In this document: positions 23,553 to 34,878 of the stretch, piece by piece | Layout: every line of letters starts with the position of its first letter | Position numbering within the stretch: the first letter of the stretch is position 1 | Origin: Zygnema cylindricum | Lineage: Eukaryota > Streptophyta > Zygnematophyceae > Zygnematales > Zygnemataceae | Direction: 5' to 3' | Assembly: GCA_037447655.1 (NCBI GenBank) | Contig: JBBHKE010002853.1 | Location: 478,201 to 542,200 of the forward strand | Length of the DNA stretch: 64,000 nucleotides | Program-made: the position numbers and the translations under genes | The notes under the pieces: generated by a model | Database searches by the model: none | Told to the model about the DNA's origin: nothing | The model's input: the letters and a program-made list of their open reading frames with translations, nothing else

Positions 23553-24168
23553 TTGTTGACGTACGAAAAGTGTACTGCTCGATTACCGGAATTGTGGTAA
23601 TATCCACACTAAAACCTATATAAAATTGGACCCACCAGCGTAACATCTGAGCTGGCGGTACAGTGGGTAGTACATTCACAGCTAAAGACATTCACAGCTA
23701 AAGTGAAAGGTCCCAGGTTCAAATCCTGGCCGGCTCATCAATCCCTTTATTGGGATCGTCCATTGTATCCCCCGATTCTAGGAATCTTAACATGGTATCG
23801 GAGTACGTAAAACGTGCTGATTGATACCCGGAATTGTGGTAAAATCCACACTAAAACCTATATAAAATTGGACCCACCAGCATAACATCTGAGCTGGTGG
23901 TACAGTGGTTAGTACATTTGATTGATACCCGGAATTGTGGTAAAATCCACACTAAAACCTATATAAAATTGGACCCACCAGCATAACATCTGAGCTGGTG
24001 GTACAGTGGTTAGTACATTCACAGCTAAAGTGAAAGGTCCCAGGACTGGCCGGCTCATCAATCCCTTTATTGGGATCGTCCATTCTATCCCCCGATTCTA
24101 GGAATCTGGCTCATCAATCCCTTTATTGGGATCGTCCATTCTATCCCCCGATTCTAGGAATCTTAACA
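23553..24168 (+). mobile_element. Rearranged TRIM copies
   Basis: One LTR (23553-23792, ending CTTAACA then TGGTATCGGAG) carries an 18-bp duplication within the tRNA-like anticodon arm (ATTCACAGCTAAAG repeated). It runs straight into two further partial LTRs, the second truncated in the T-arm (CCCAGG-ACTGG), with the tail block CTCATCAATCCC..GAATCT duplicated before 24168. No matching target duplication was found. These copies use D-stem GTAC/GTAC instead of GCAC/GTGC. Confidence 0.8.
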
Positions 24169-24758
24169 GGGATTGCAGAGGATAAATCAAGGAGAGGAGG
24201 AGGATAACTCAAGTAAGGGACAAGCGGATTCCACCAACCCAAATCCTTATATTACCCGCTACGGTCCAAACACTTCAAATATTGAAGCTCCCACCGTTGA
24301 AAATTGGGTAGAATGTGCAAATTTTTTGAGTTTTAGAGTATTTAGCAGTTGTCTTGATTAAACTTGTGAGTAAATCAGACAATCTGACAATCATATTCTA
24401 ACGAGATTTCAATGTAAGCAGTAAAAAATTCTGAACATCTATGTTGTGGACCAATAAGTTAAAGTGCACACAATGAATTTCAATAATATTATTGCACGTG
24501 GTATTGACAATTTTTATCTGGCCACCACTTGAATGCAATAATAAATAACGAAATAAGTATCTGTATACAGTGATCGATAGATTTTAGCGATTGACAAAAA
24601 AATAGTTGAATAAACTATGCACTGTAACCTGTTACATAGACAGAAGGTTACCATTCCACTTGCCAGAAATTACACTTACAAATTGAAGCGCGTAACAATA
24701 TGCTCGGATATTGGCATAAACATAATTCTAAATATCATATTTGCAAAAACCGATGCAG
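24169..24758. other. Gene-free stretch
   Basis: AT-rich spacer between the TRIM cluster and the Cys-rich exon. No supported feature. Confidence 0.3.
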
Positions 24759-25009
24759 TTATCCATCTAGGTCTCCACATCCTCACTGGTGGGGCAGCAC
24801 AAATGCCGACATTTGATGACGTAAACGATATTATTAATTGTTCGGGTATAAATACAACTGATGATTGTCAAACTTCCTTCTCTCTAGCTCTCTATTATGG
24901 TGGGACTTATCGATATCAAGGTGTAATCGACGGTTGTGTATTATGTGATAGAACTTGTACAAGTCTCGACCAATCAACAGCAGAGTGCGGTTGTCGGTGT
25001 GTTCAATCG
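24759..25009 (+). CDS. Putative exon of a Cys-rich extracellular protein
   Basis: The exon lies between acceptor AAAAACCGATGCAG and an excellent donor (CAATCG then GTAAGT). It reads PTFDDVNDIINCSGINTTDD, ALYYGGTYRYQGVIDGC and DRTCTSLDQSTAECGCRC. Eight cysteines and NCS/NTT sequons suggest a secreted or lumenal domain. I do not recognise the family. The start of the gene is not assigned; the plus-strand open piece at 19643 is one possible upstream exon. Confidence 0.4.
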
Positions 25010-26166
25010 GTAAGTTTTTGGTTCTACTGTTTTTCTCTTACAGATGTATTAAAAACATATAAAATGGTACTTTAACGGTAACTTTTCTAAATGTCACCCA
25101 AGTGTTGCATAGTGAAGTATCTCATGTATCAGGTTAAATGTGTGGGGTTGAGGATGCATTTTCTATATTTCATTTCAAATTTGCAACATATTTCTTGAAG
25201 GGAAGCGATGCTTGGAGTGTATCCGCTTAGTCATTTGGTCCCTTAATGTAAGCTCTTCGTGAGCAAGAGTGCATGCATAATGACAACAAGAAGATAACAT
25301 TCAATACAGAAATCACTATTTTGTACCTTCACTAATCAGAATTATAGTCGTTGAACATCAACAGACACCTTTCCATTGTACTCCAAAAGAAATTTTGTTG
25401 CGCTTTGCCAACAAATATGACTTATACATTTCCCTTGAATTGGAGATGCATTATGAGTTTATAAACTACAGAGTTTGTGCCACAACTCGAGTTAACGGTG
25501 ATTACTCAGGTACTGCTTGAATGTAACTTTTTTTTTGTGCAATCAAATTATGATTCAGCTTCAATTATGTAAATATGTGTGATTTTTGTTGTTTTTTGGT
25601 CTAAAATAGACCGCAGAAGCCACCCAAACTATCATGCAAAAAACTAAGCGAAGCTAAGCCAATGAACAATCATTTGAAATGCATCCTCCATTTAACATAC
25701 ATACATACACAGATGCAATCATTCATCCGCACACAAGCGGAGGAATCATCCGTACACAGACGGAGCAAGCATGCATACACAGATGCATGAATAGCATTTA
25801 GGGTTACATGAAAATCACAAGAAACCCTAAGACAAATGCATAAATAATGCATATCAAACAAACATAAAATAACATGAATAAGTAATAACAAACAAATGCA
25901 TCACATATAAACAAACGTATAATCAGATGATAAATGTATCATTTAAATGCATGACCTAATCGGCAACCCTAAAAGTCTACATCTTCGGTCCCTACTTTTC
26001 ATGCTAAGTATTGATAATTAATTCCTAACAAATCTCATTCCTATATATACACTTGTGAGTTGTCAACGAATCACTAAGTGTCAAAATAACCAACATAAAT
26101 TACGTAACTGTCATTAAGTCCTATTTAACCATAATAACCAATTACTAAGAAAAACTAATCGTAAGC
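25010..26166. other. Gene-free; includes a 100-bp duplicated segment
   Basis: 25583-25684 (TTGGTCTAAAATAGACCGCA ... AATCATTTGAAATGCA) is nearly the same as 36511-36612. The sequence also has imperfect ACATACA/GATGCAT repeats (25690-25800). No exon is supported. Confidence 0.5.
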
Positions 26167-27216
26167 TGAAACTCTGAGACCTCCATAAGTCCTCAGAGTA
26201 GACAGCTTCCAAGAAGCCTCTAGGATAATCCTCACCCCTTTGTGTTCCAGCAAAAATAACTGCCACCCTGGCAGACAAAAACCCTGACCACCTCCACCCC
26301 TGTAAAGAGAAGACTCCCCTGAGTCGGTTGGAAAAAGAATCTCTGAATTTGCTCCCCTGAGCAGTAAGTTATGGAGGGTCAAAGTTGACCTTTTGTACAG
26401 AAGCTCTCTGGGAGAGGGGGTCCTATCTTCTAATTTTTCTAAGTCCTATCTCTCTCACAGACTCTATCTACTGATGTACGGAACCAATCAGAATTGAGTT
26501 CCGTACGCAAAAGTACAGCTGCCGGTGTACTTTATGTACGGACATTGTACGACATGTCCAAAATGTCGACACATGTCAAATCCGGATTCGGTGTCATAAT
26601 CTCCGGAGATTCCACAATCCAACGGAATTTCGCCACGCGTCATCCGATGTGGCGATGGCCACAAACCGCCGAAATCTTCCTCCGCGATCTCGGCGCTAAT
26701 CCTGGCCGTCCGATTAAATTCGGATTTAATCGTGGCCGTAATAAATACATGCGCGGTATTTGTTTCATTTATGAAACAAAATGCGCGGTACTGATTTATG
26801 TCCGTACCGTAAGTCGTACATTACGTATTACTGGATCTATGTATCCCGTAATTCATTACAGTTAAATGGTTTATCGAACGTATACATGTTTAAATAAATA
26901 TCAAACTATATACTGCGTAACACTACCTCTAGACTTAACGGCTAAGGCTACCGGCTATTTTCGACTACCGGCCGGCAGGTACAAGGATCAAATCCTGCCG
27001 CCGGCACATACCTTTTAAATAAATAAATAAACCCTAATATAAAAATTCCCGTAAACCTCAGTATAGCCAAGGTAGCCATGGCTCTAGCTTCCTCTCCGAT
27101 TTCTCAGTGACTGCGACAAGTTTGAGAGTTGGAGAGAGAAGTTAGAGATAGACTGCCTCAACTTCTATATTTCTTCTCAGACCTAGAAAATACTAATAAA
27201 AAACATTAGTTTCTAC
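26167..27216 (-). repeat. Copia element A 3' LTR (1050 bp)
   Basis: On the minus strand it begins TGTAGAAACTAATG at 27216, directly after the purine tract in AAAATAAGGGGAG (27217-27229), and ends AGAGTTTCA at 26167. It contains GTAC-rich promoter-like sequence and an antisense box-B-like GGATCAAATCC at 26985-26995 inside CAAGGATCAAATCCTGCC (221-231 bp from the LTR start). Confidence 0.8.
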
Positions 27217-29462
27217 ACTCCCCTTATTTTCTAGTCAATCTTTAATTTCAGACCACACTTCTCCCTGCAAAAAATTAGCTTAGGGGAAGGCACAGGTTTG
27301 GTCATCATATCTGCTACCATTTCACTATCTGGTCTGAACTCTAAACTGATTATTTTGTTTTCTACTTTCTCTCTTACAAAGCTGAGTCTGATGTCCATGT
27401 GTTTGGCTTTAAAATGGTGTTTAGGATTGGCAGAAATAGCGATTGCTGCCTGATTATCACAAAATATTTTCTGCACACCACTCTTAAGGTGACCAAGCTC
27501 ACCAAGCAAAGACTTGACCCACATCAATTCTTTTACAGCAGAGCAAGAGGCCATATACTCAGCCTCCATGGTGGACTGAGCAATAACCTTTTGCTGTTTG
27601 CTACTCCAACAGCAAGCCCCATCACCCACATATAATACATATCCAGAAGTACATCTCCTCATCGGAGCATCACCATAACTGGCATCACTCCAAGTAGTGA
27701 TGTCACTATTCTCCCCACCCAAATGCAACCATATATCTCTAGTTCCTACCAAATATCTAAGGACTCTCTTAGCTGCCTCCCAATCCTTCTTAGTGGGAGC
27801 ATTTAGACTTCTACTCAGCACTCCTACAGCTGCAGCTAAATCAGACCGGGTACAATTCATAAAATAGATTAGACTTCCCACTACTTGCCTGTAAGGAATA
27901 GTCTGCATGAACTTCTGTTCATCTGGAGATAATTCCTCGTCTAAGACTATGACTCCTTCTTCCTCACTCCCCTCACTTCCCTTCTTCAACTCCATTGGAG
28001 TTGTACAACTATTAGCTTTATCCATTTGAAATTTTTCAAGCATGTTCCCTATTGCTTCTTTTTGAGTCAATCTTATAATTTTCTTTTTTCGGTCTCTCTC
28101 TACTTGAATTCCCAAAATATATCTTGCTTCTCCCATATCCTTCATTTCAAATCTCCCCTTAAGATCGGTTTTCAGTTTGTTAATTTTTTCCATTGATTTA
28201 CTTAATACAAGCAAATCATCAACATAAATTGCAATAAATATCAAACCTTCCTCATCTTCGAAAACATAGATTGAGTGATCTGAGCTGATCCGAATATATC
28301 CCAGACCGTTAAGAAACTCATTAAGCTTCTTATTCCATTGTCGAGGTGCCTGTTTCAAACCATAAAGAGATTTAATCAGCCGGCATACCTTACTCTCCTC
28401 TCCTTCCTCCACAAAACCTTCGGGTTGTCGCATGAAGATCTCCTCTTCCAATTCTCCATGCAAAAAGGTTGTCTTGATGTCCATCTAATGCACTTCCATG
28501 TCTTCCGCCGCTGCTAAACTGAGAAGTATGCGGACGGAGGGAAATCTGACCACCGGGGCAAAGGTTTCCTCGTAGTCAATTCCTTCCTTTTGTGTAAATC
28601 CCTTTGCCACTAATCTGGCCTTGTAGCGTTCGATTGTGTTATCTGGGTTCAGTTTTAATTTGAAAACCCACTTACAACCGATTGGTTTTCGGTTCGGTGG
28701 ATAGTCCACCAGCTCCCAAGTATCAGCTGCCATGATTGAAGCCATCTCCTCATTGATGGCTGTCTTCCACCGATTTCTTTCTGGACAAGTCATCGCCTCT
28801 CCATAAGTTTGAGGTTCATCTTGATGAGATAGTTTAGTTACCTTGTTATTAACCTGTTTTTCTTGCAGTCTTTTGCTACTTCTCCTCCCCCCCTCAAAAT
28901 CTGAGGCCAGAATAGATGGTTTTCGTGGATTCTTTCGATTAAACTCGGCTTCTCCCCTATCCCTTGATTCCGAATCAATTTCCACCACGTCTTCCGCTTC
29001 GAGTAGAGTTGTCACTGGAGTTTCCACAGCCGAGTCCTTTTCGGTCTGATTTGTTCCTGCAAGAATGTCATCTTCTCTAAAACCTGGATAGTTAGGAAGC
29101 TCAAAGTCATCGGAATTTTCTGACTCAAATCTGATTTTTACTGACTTCGTATATTTGAAGGGATCCACAGACTTTCCTTCATCCATAACTACTAGATGCT
29201 TTACTAAGATTATATCTTCCCTTTTTAGATCATAAACTCTATATCCTTTTACATCTTCATCATATCCTAATAAGTATCCGGGTTTTCCTTTAGGATCTAG
29301 CTTCCAATTGGACCGATCAGTATCTAGGCTGAACACTTGACTGCCGAAAACCTTTAAGTGAGATATGTCTGGTTTCCGGCCTGTCCATCTTTCATAAGGT
29401 GTTTGATCTCTTATAGCTGAAGTAAGAACTCTATTCTTGAGGTAATTAGCACAGTTCATTGC
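27217..29462 (-). pseudogene. Copia element A: integrase end, RT and RNase H
   Basis: One minus-strand frame runs from the integrase C-terminus (AMNCANYLKNRVLTSA, TPYERWTGRKPDISH) into RT (MDIKTTFLHGELEEEIFMRQ, catalytic YVDDLLVLS). It continues into RNase H (WSDASYGDAPMRRCTSGYVL, MEAEYMAS) and ends CREKCGLKLKID at 27231. It is broken by a single CAG-to-TAG change at 28485 (MEVH-stop-MDIK). The 5' half is absent because element B's 3' LTR begins at 29463 inside integrase codons. Its own 3' LTR is 26167-27216. About 740 codons survive. Confidence 0.9.
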
Positions 29463-30499
29463 TGCAATTCTGTGTCCTCCATTGGACTACAGAATACAGG
29501 AAGCCTCTAGATAGTATTTAACTAACCCACTTTAAGCCACAACCACTTCTGCCTCAGAAGGCAAACTGATAATTTGACTGCACCCCTGTGTAGCCTGGAC
29601 TCCCCTGAGTCCGTAGCAAAAAGAATCACTGAAAACGGCCAACCAGGCGATAAGTTATGAGGCAGCAAAAATGCCAATTTGTACAGACTCTCAAAGGGAG
29701 AGATGACTATCTACCTAAATTTTCTAAGTCCTGATTCTCTCTAATAACTCCTATCTACTGAAGTACGGACCAATCAGATTACTGTATCGTACACAAAAGT
29801 ACTACTGCCGATGTACCTTTTGTACGGCCTATGTACGACAAGGCTATTAAGTGGACGCGTGTCCGCTTTTCACTCGTCCGTACATTCCTCGGAATTCCTA
29901 TGACCGAATGTCATCTCTCCACGTGGCTCCAGGTCATGCCACGTCACAAAACGCCAAAATGACCACTCCGGGATTTCGGCGATGATGTGCGCCGTTGGAT
30001 TTTGTGCCAAACGCAATCTTAGCCGTAATAAATGCTTGCGTGACATTTGTTCCGATGTCGATATAAAATGCGTAGTATCCGTTTCGAATTAGCGTCGTAC
30101 GATGTACTTTATATAACTGAATCTATGTACGCCGTAAACAGTTCTAGTTAAATGAATTTTAGTCACGCAAACAAAATATATATCTATCACATACCATCGT
30201 ACTTAGCATTGGTCCTAGTCTATTAGGATAAAGCTGACCGCTACCGGTCAACTTGACGAACCGCAGGTACCGGGATCAAACCTCTGGTCCGTCAAGTATA
30301 TTTTTAGTAACCTACTAAAAATAGCTGTCTGTTGAACTAAGGCAGCCATGGATCAACCTCTCTCTCTTACCTTCAGTGACTACAACAAGTATGGGAGTTA
30401 GAGAGCGGAGGTGGAGGCAGGCTGCCCGTCTTTTTCTTTCCTTTTTATAAAGACATATTTAAACCTAGAAAATACTCTAGAAATCTATAAATTTCAACA
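29463..30499 (-). repeat. Copia element B 3' LTR (1037 bp)
   Basis: On the minus strand it begins TGTTGAAATTTATAG at 30499, right after the purine tract AAAATAAGGGGAG (30500-30512), and ends ACAGAATTGCA at 29463. The left flank ATTGC (29458-29462) would be the target duplication. An antisense box-B-like GGATCAAACC is at 30273-30282. It is followed by GGTCCGTCAA, which pairs with TTGACGAACC just upstream. Confidence 0.85.
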
Positions 30500-30512
30500 C
30501 TCCCCTTATTTT

Positions 30513-33500
30513 CTAGTCTAATTTTAACTTTTCTTTCAACCCGCATTTTTCCCGACAATATTTTAGTTTAGGAGAGGGCACAGGTTTGGTCATCATGTCA
30601 GCCACCATTTCTTCATCAAGTCTATAAACAAGATTTAAAATTTTATTTTCAACTTTTTCTCTTACGAAGCTCAATCTTATGTCCATATGTTTTGCTTTGA
30701 AATGGTGTTTTGGATTGGCTGCAATTGCAATTGCAGCTTGGTTATCGCAAAATATTTCATGCACTCCCTCTTTCATAAATCCCAGTTCTTGTAACAATGA
30801 TTTCACCCACATTAGTTCTTTTACAGCAGAACAAGACGCCATATACTCAGCCTCCATAGTAGACTGAGCAACCACTTTTTGTTGCTTACTGCTCCAACAG
30901 CAAGCACCTTCCCCCACATACAAAACATATCCAGAAGTGCATCGTCTCATAGGTGCATCCCCATAACTGGCATCACTCCAAGTAGTGATGTCAGTGTGCT
31001 CCCCTCCCAAATGCAACCATAACTCTCTAGTTCCCACCAGATATCTCATGACTCTCTTGGCTGCCTCCCAATCCCTCTTCCTAGGATCATTAAGACTCCT
31101 ACTGAGTACACCAACTGCCGCCGCTATGTCCGGCCTGGTACAATTCATAAAATAGATTAAGCTTCCTACGACCTGTCTATAAGGGATAGACTTCATGAAC
31201 TCTCTCTCCTCTGGAATCATCTGATCGTCTAAGATCATCACTCCTCCTTCTACACTCCCATCACTTACTTTTTTCAAGTCCATGGGAGTGGTACAACTGT
31301 TAGCATTTTCCATCTGGAATTTCTCAAGCATATTACCTATTGCTTCTTTCTGAGTAAGTCTGATAATCTTCTTCCCCCTATCTCTCTCCATTTGGATCCC
31401 CAAAATATATTTTGCCTCCCCTAAATCCTTCATATCAAATCTGCCCCTAAGATCTTTCTTTAGCCTATTGATATTCTCCAAAGACTAACTTAACACAAGC
31501 AGATCATCCACATAAATTGCAATAAAAATGACACCATTCTCATCTTCAAACATATAGATAGAATGGTCAGAGCTGATCCGGATGTATCCCAGATCGGTGA
31601 GAAACTCATCTAGTTTCTTATTCCACTGTCGCGGAGCCTGTTTTAGTCCATATAAGGATTTTATGAGCCTGCACACTTTGCTCTCTTCTCCTTCTTCCAC
31701 AAACCCCTCGGGTTGCCTCATAAAAATTTCATCCTCTAACTCACCATTAAGAAAAGCAGTCTTAATGTCCATCTGGTGAATTTCCATGTCTTCCGCTGCT
31801 GCCAGACTAAGGAGAATCCTTACCGATGGGAACCGAACAACTGGAGCAAAGGTCTCCTCATAGTCAATCCCCTCTTTTTGGGTGAACCCCTTTGCTACCA
31901 ATCGAGCCTTATACCTCTCAATTGTATTATCTGGGTTCAGTTTTAGTTTAAATACCCATTTACATCCAATAGGTTTTCTGTCTGGAGGGCAATCCGCTAG
32001 TTCCCAAGTATTTGCTTCCATGATAGAAGCCATCTCATCATTTATGGCTCTAATCCATCTTTCTTTCTCTGGACTATTCACTGCCTCTAAGTAAGACTGA
32101 GGCTCATCTGGGTGAGATAGCTTAGTTACCTTATGAGCAGCTTGTTTTTCCTGTATCCTTTTGCTGCTCCTCCTTCCTCCCTCAAACTCCGAAGCTGGAA
32201 TGGATGGAAGTCTTGGATTTCTTCTTATTGTCTCATCGGCTCCCCTGTCCATGGAAACCAGTTCTTGTCCCGCTTCTTCTATCTCCTCGAAGTCCATGGG
32301 AGTATGCGAGGTTTCTGGTGAGTCTCCTGTATCTTTGATCTCCCCTGAACCTGTAATCATGGTGTCACCTATGTCCCTTTCGGGGACGACCGAGTTCTCC
32401 TCACTTTCGGACTCAAATCTGATTCTTATCTTCTTTGTATATTTGAAGGGGTCAAATGACTTTCCTTCATCCATGACAACTAAGTGTTTGACCAGAATGA
32501 TATCTTTCTTTGCTAAGTCATAGACTCTATATCCCTTAACATCCTCATCATATCCCACAAAGTATCCTGGTTTTCCCTTAGCATCTAGTTTCCAGTTTTT
32601 CCTATCCGTGTCAAGACTGTAAACTTGGCTACCAAATACTTTAAGGTGTGAGATATCTGGTTTTCTTCCAACCCATCTCTCATATGGTGTCACTCCCTTT
32701 ACAGCTGAGGTAAGGACTCTATTTTTAATGTAGTTGGCACAATTCATTGCCTCTGCCCAAAATCTCTTTCCTATTTTCTTGTCTGCCAACATACTGCATG
32801 CACTATCTCCTAGTGTTCTATTCAACCTCTCAGCTACCCCATTTTGTTCCGGGTTATATGGTACGGTTTTCTGGTGTTGCACTCCCTCATCTCTCAGATA
32901 TTCCTCAAACTGGTTAGAGGTATATTCCCCCCCATTATCACTCCTTATCCTCTTAATAGGGGTTTCATGCAATTTCTCACTCCATGCTTTATATTCTTTG
33001 AAGCAAGTGGATGCTTCAGACTTATTTTTCAGAAAGTAGACTCTAGAGTATCTAGACCAATCATCAGTTATTGTCATCATGAATCTCTTTCCTCCAACCG
33101 AAGGTACTTTTGCAGGTCCCCAAATATCTGTGTGGACCAAATCTAACACTTTCTCACCTCTATATGTGGCGGCTTTGGGAAAGGGAAGTCTGTGAGCCTT
33201 ACCTTGAGCACAACCACTACAATCATCCATCATTTCATTATCCCCAAACTCAATGCCATCTACTACCCCAAGCTTTTTCATTTCCCTTAACCTATCAAAG
33301 TGCACATGCCCCAACCGCTTATGCCAAATCATCACCTTAGGAACACCAACATAGTAAGCATTCTTCTTTTCATTACTCAAGTTAAGCCTAAACATTCCTT
33401 GGCTACCCTTATCTGCTGTGAAGTAAACTTCATTCCCATACTTAGCTGTAAAGACTCCCTTTCTGGTGAAGGTATCAAACTCTTTGTCATCTAACACAGA

Positions 33501-34650
33501 CGTAGAGACAAGATTTTTACTCAGCTGAGGAATGTAAAGTACATCTGAGAATGTAAGTATAGAGGTCTTACCCTCTACTAAGACTTTTAGATCTACTGAT
33601 CCCACTAGATCTGTAGTAACCACTCTCCCATCCCCATACTCTATCTCTACAGTAGGAATCTTTCGTAGCTTAGTGAAGAGTTCTTTATCACGACACATAT
33701 GCATGGATGCACCTGAGTCGATGATCCATCCTTCCTGTGGAGCTTCCTGAATTGCTCCAAGGGCACACTTCTGCCTCCGAGGGATCTCCTTCTCCTTCAG
33801 ACTCTCGTCAAGAAGAAGCTCCCCATCATCCTCAGATGACTCATCCTCGGTTTCTCCTGAAACTTTTGTAACCACAAGTGCCTTTTTCTTCCCTCCGGAA
33901 GAACCCCCTCCACGGTTTTCTTGGAGCCTCAGCTCCGACAACTTGACACAATCTGCAATAAAGTGTCCCGGCTTTTTGCAAAAATGACAAAGACCCTTTG
34001 GGGGCCTCTGTCCCCCAGAATTATCTCTTTCCCCTCTATAAGGTTTCTTCGGATCCTTCCCCCATCGGTCCCCTCCTGCTGCTAGAGCTTGAATGCTCTT
34101 TCCTCCTCTCCTAATCTCCATTGTGTTTTCCTGCACAAGTATCATCCTGACTACTGTGTTCCATTTCCATGAACTATCAGGCATTCCCTGTACTCGGTAC
34201 ACTATGTTTTCGAACTCATCTGGTAATTTCATGATAAGGGTGTTCACTTTCATTTTCATTGTACCTGTCCACCCAGCACTTTCCATTTCCATATACAAAC
34301 AAGAAAGATCATTACAGTAATCTAACATCTTTCCTCCTTTGTAAGTGTAACTCAATAGTTTTTGCTCAGCCAACTGGAGCTCCTGAATAGTTCCAGCTCT
34401 ATAAATCTCCACCAAACTTTCCCACAATTCCTTGGCCTTGTAAATGTGAAGATGAGGAGTGGCCAAACCTTGAGTGAGGTGCCTCAAAATGAAGTTCTTG
34501 GCAGCCATGTTTACATCCTCCCACATTTGAGTATCGTTCTCCACGGTCTTCAAGGTCGCCGTTCCCGATACTGTGGCAATAGGAGTGAGGGGTGTCTCCT
34601 TCCCTTTCTCCTTTTCGGACACACTGCTGTCCCCATCATCTGCCTCCTCC
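30513..34650 (-). pseudogene. Copia element B gag-pol polyprotein, one stop from open
   Basis: A single minus-strand frame of about 1,370 codons (34622 to 30513) contains the domains in Ty1/copia order. Gag has a CCHC knuckle (CHFCKKPGHFIADC, near 33970). Protease reads IDSGASMHMC (near 33720), then GAG-pre-integrase (MIWHKRLGHVHFDRL). The integrase core includes DIWGPAKVPSVGGKRF and RSDNGGEYTS; RT has YVDDLLVLS; RNase H has WSDASYGDAP and QSTMEAEYMAS. The sole interruption is TAG at 31485-31487, where sister copies have a Lys codon. The 5' end is lost: homology stops near 34650 within the gag leader and no 5' LTR follows. It is the best-preserved element here and inserted into element A. Confidence 0.93.
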
Positions 34651-34878
34651 GCGCGATCCGCCGTACATTTTCAAATGATTGTTCGCGCCACTCACACGTC
34701 ACTTTAATTTTGCTCGTACACTAACTCCCCCGAATCGCAAATCTATTCAAAACTCCACAGTACATTATGTAAAATATATACGCACGAAACGTCGCGTGCG
34801 CACCAAATTTCATGTACGCACGAAACTAAATCTTCAAAAACAACACTTTTCAGCGTACCGCAAATTCAGCGTGCAGGC
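34651..34878. other. Unassigned junction sequence
   Basis: Links the truncated 5' end of copia B to the plus-strand copia piece. GTAC-containing AT-rich sequence with nothing recognisable. Confidence 0.3.

Noticed and set aside
29463-30499. A tandem pair of copia elements sharing this LTR
   Set aside because: The LTR's left end falls inside integrase codons of element A rather than at a PBS, which fits insertion of B into A better.
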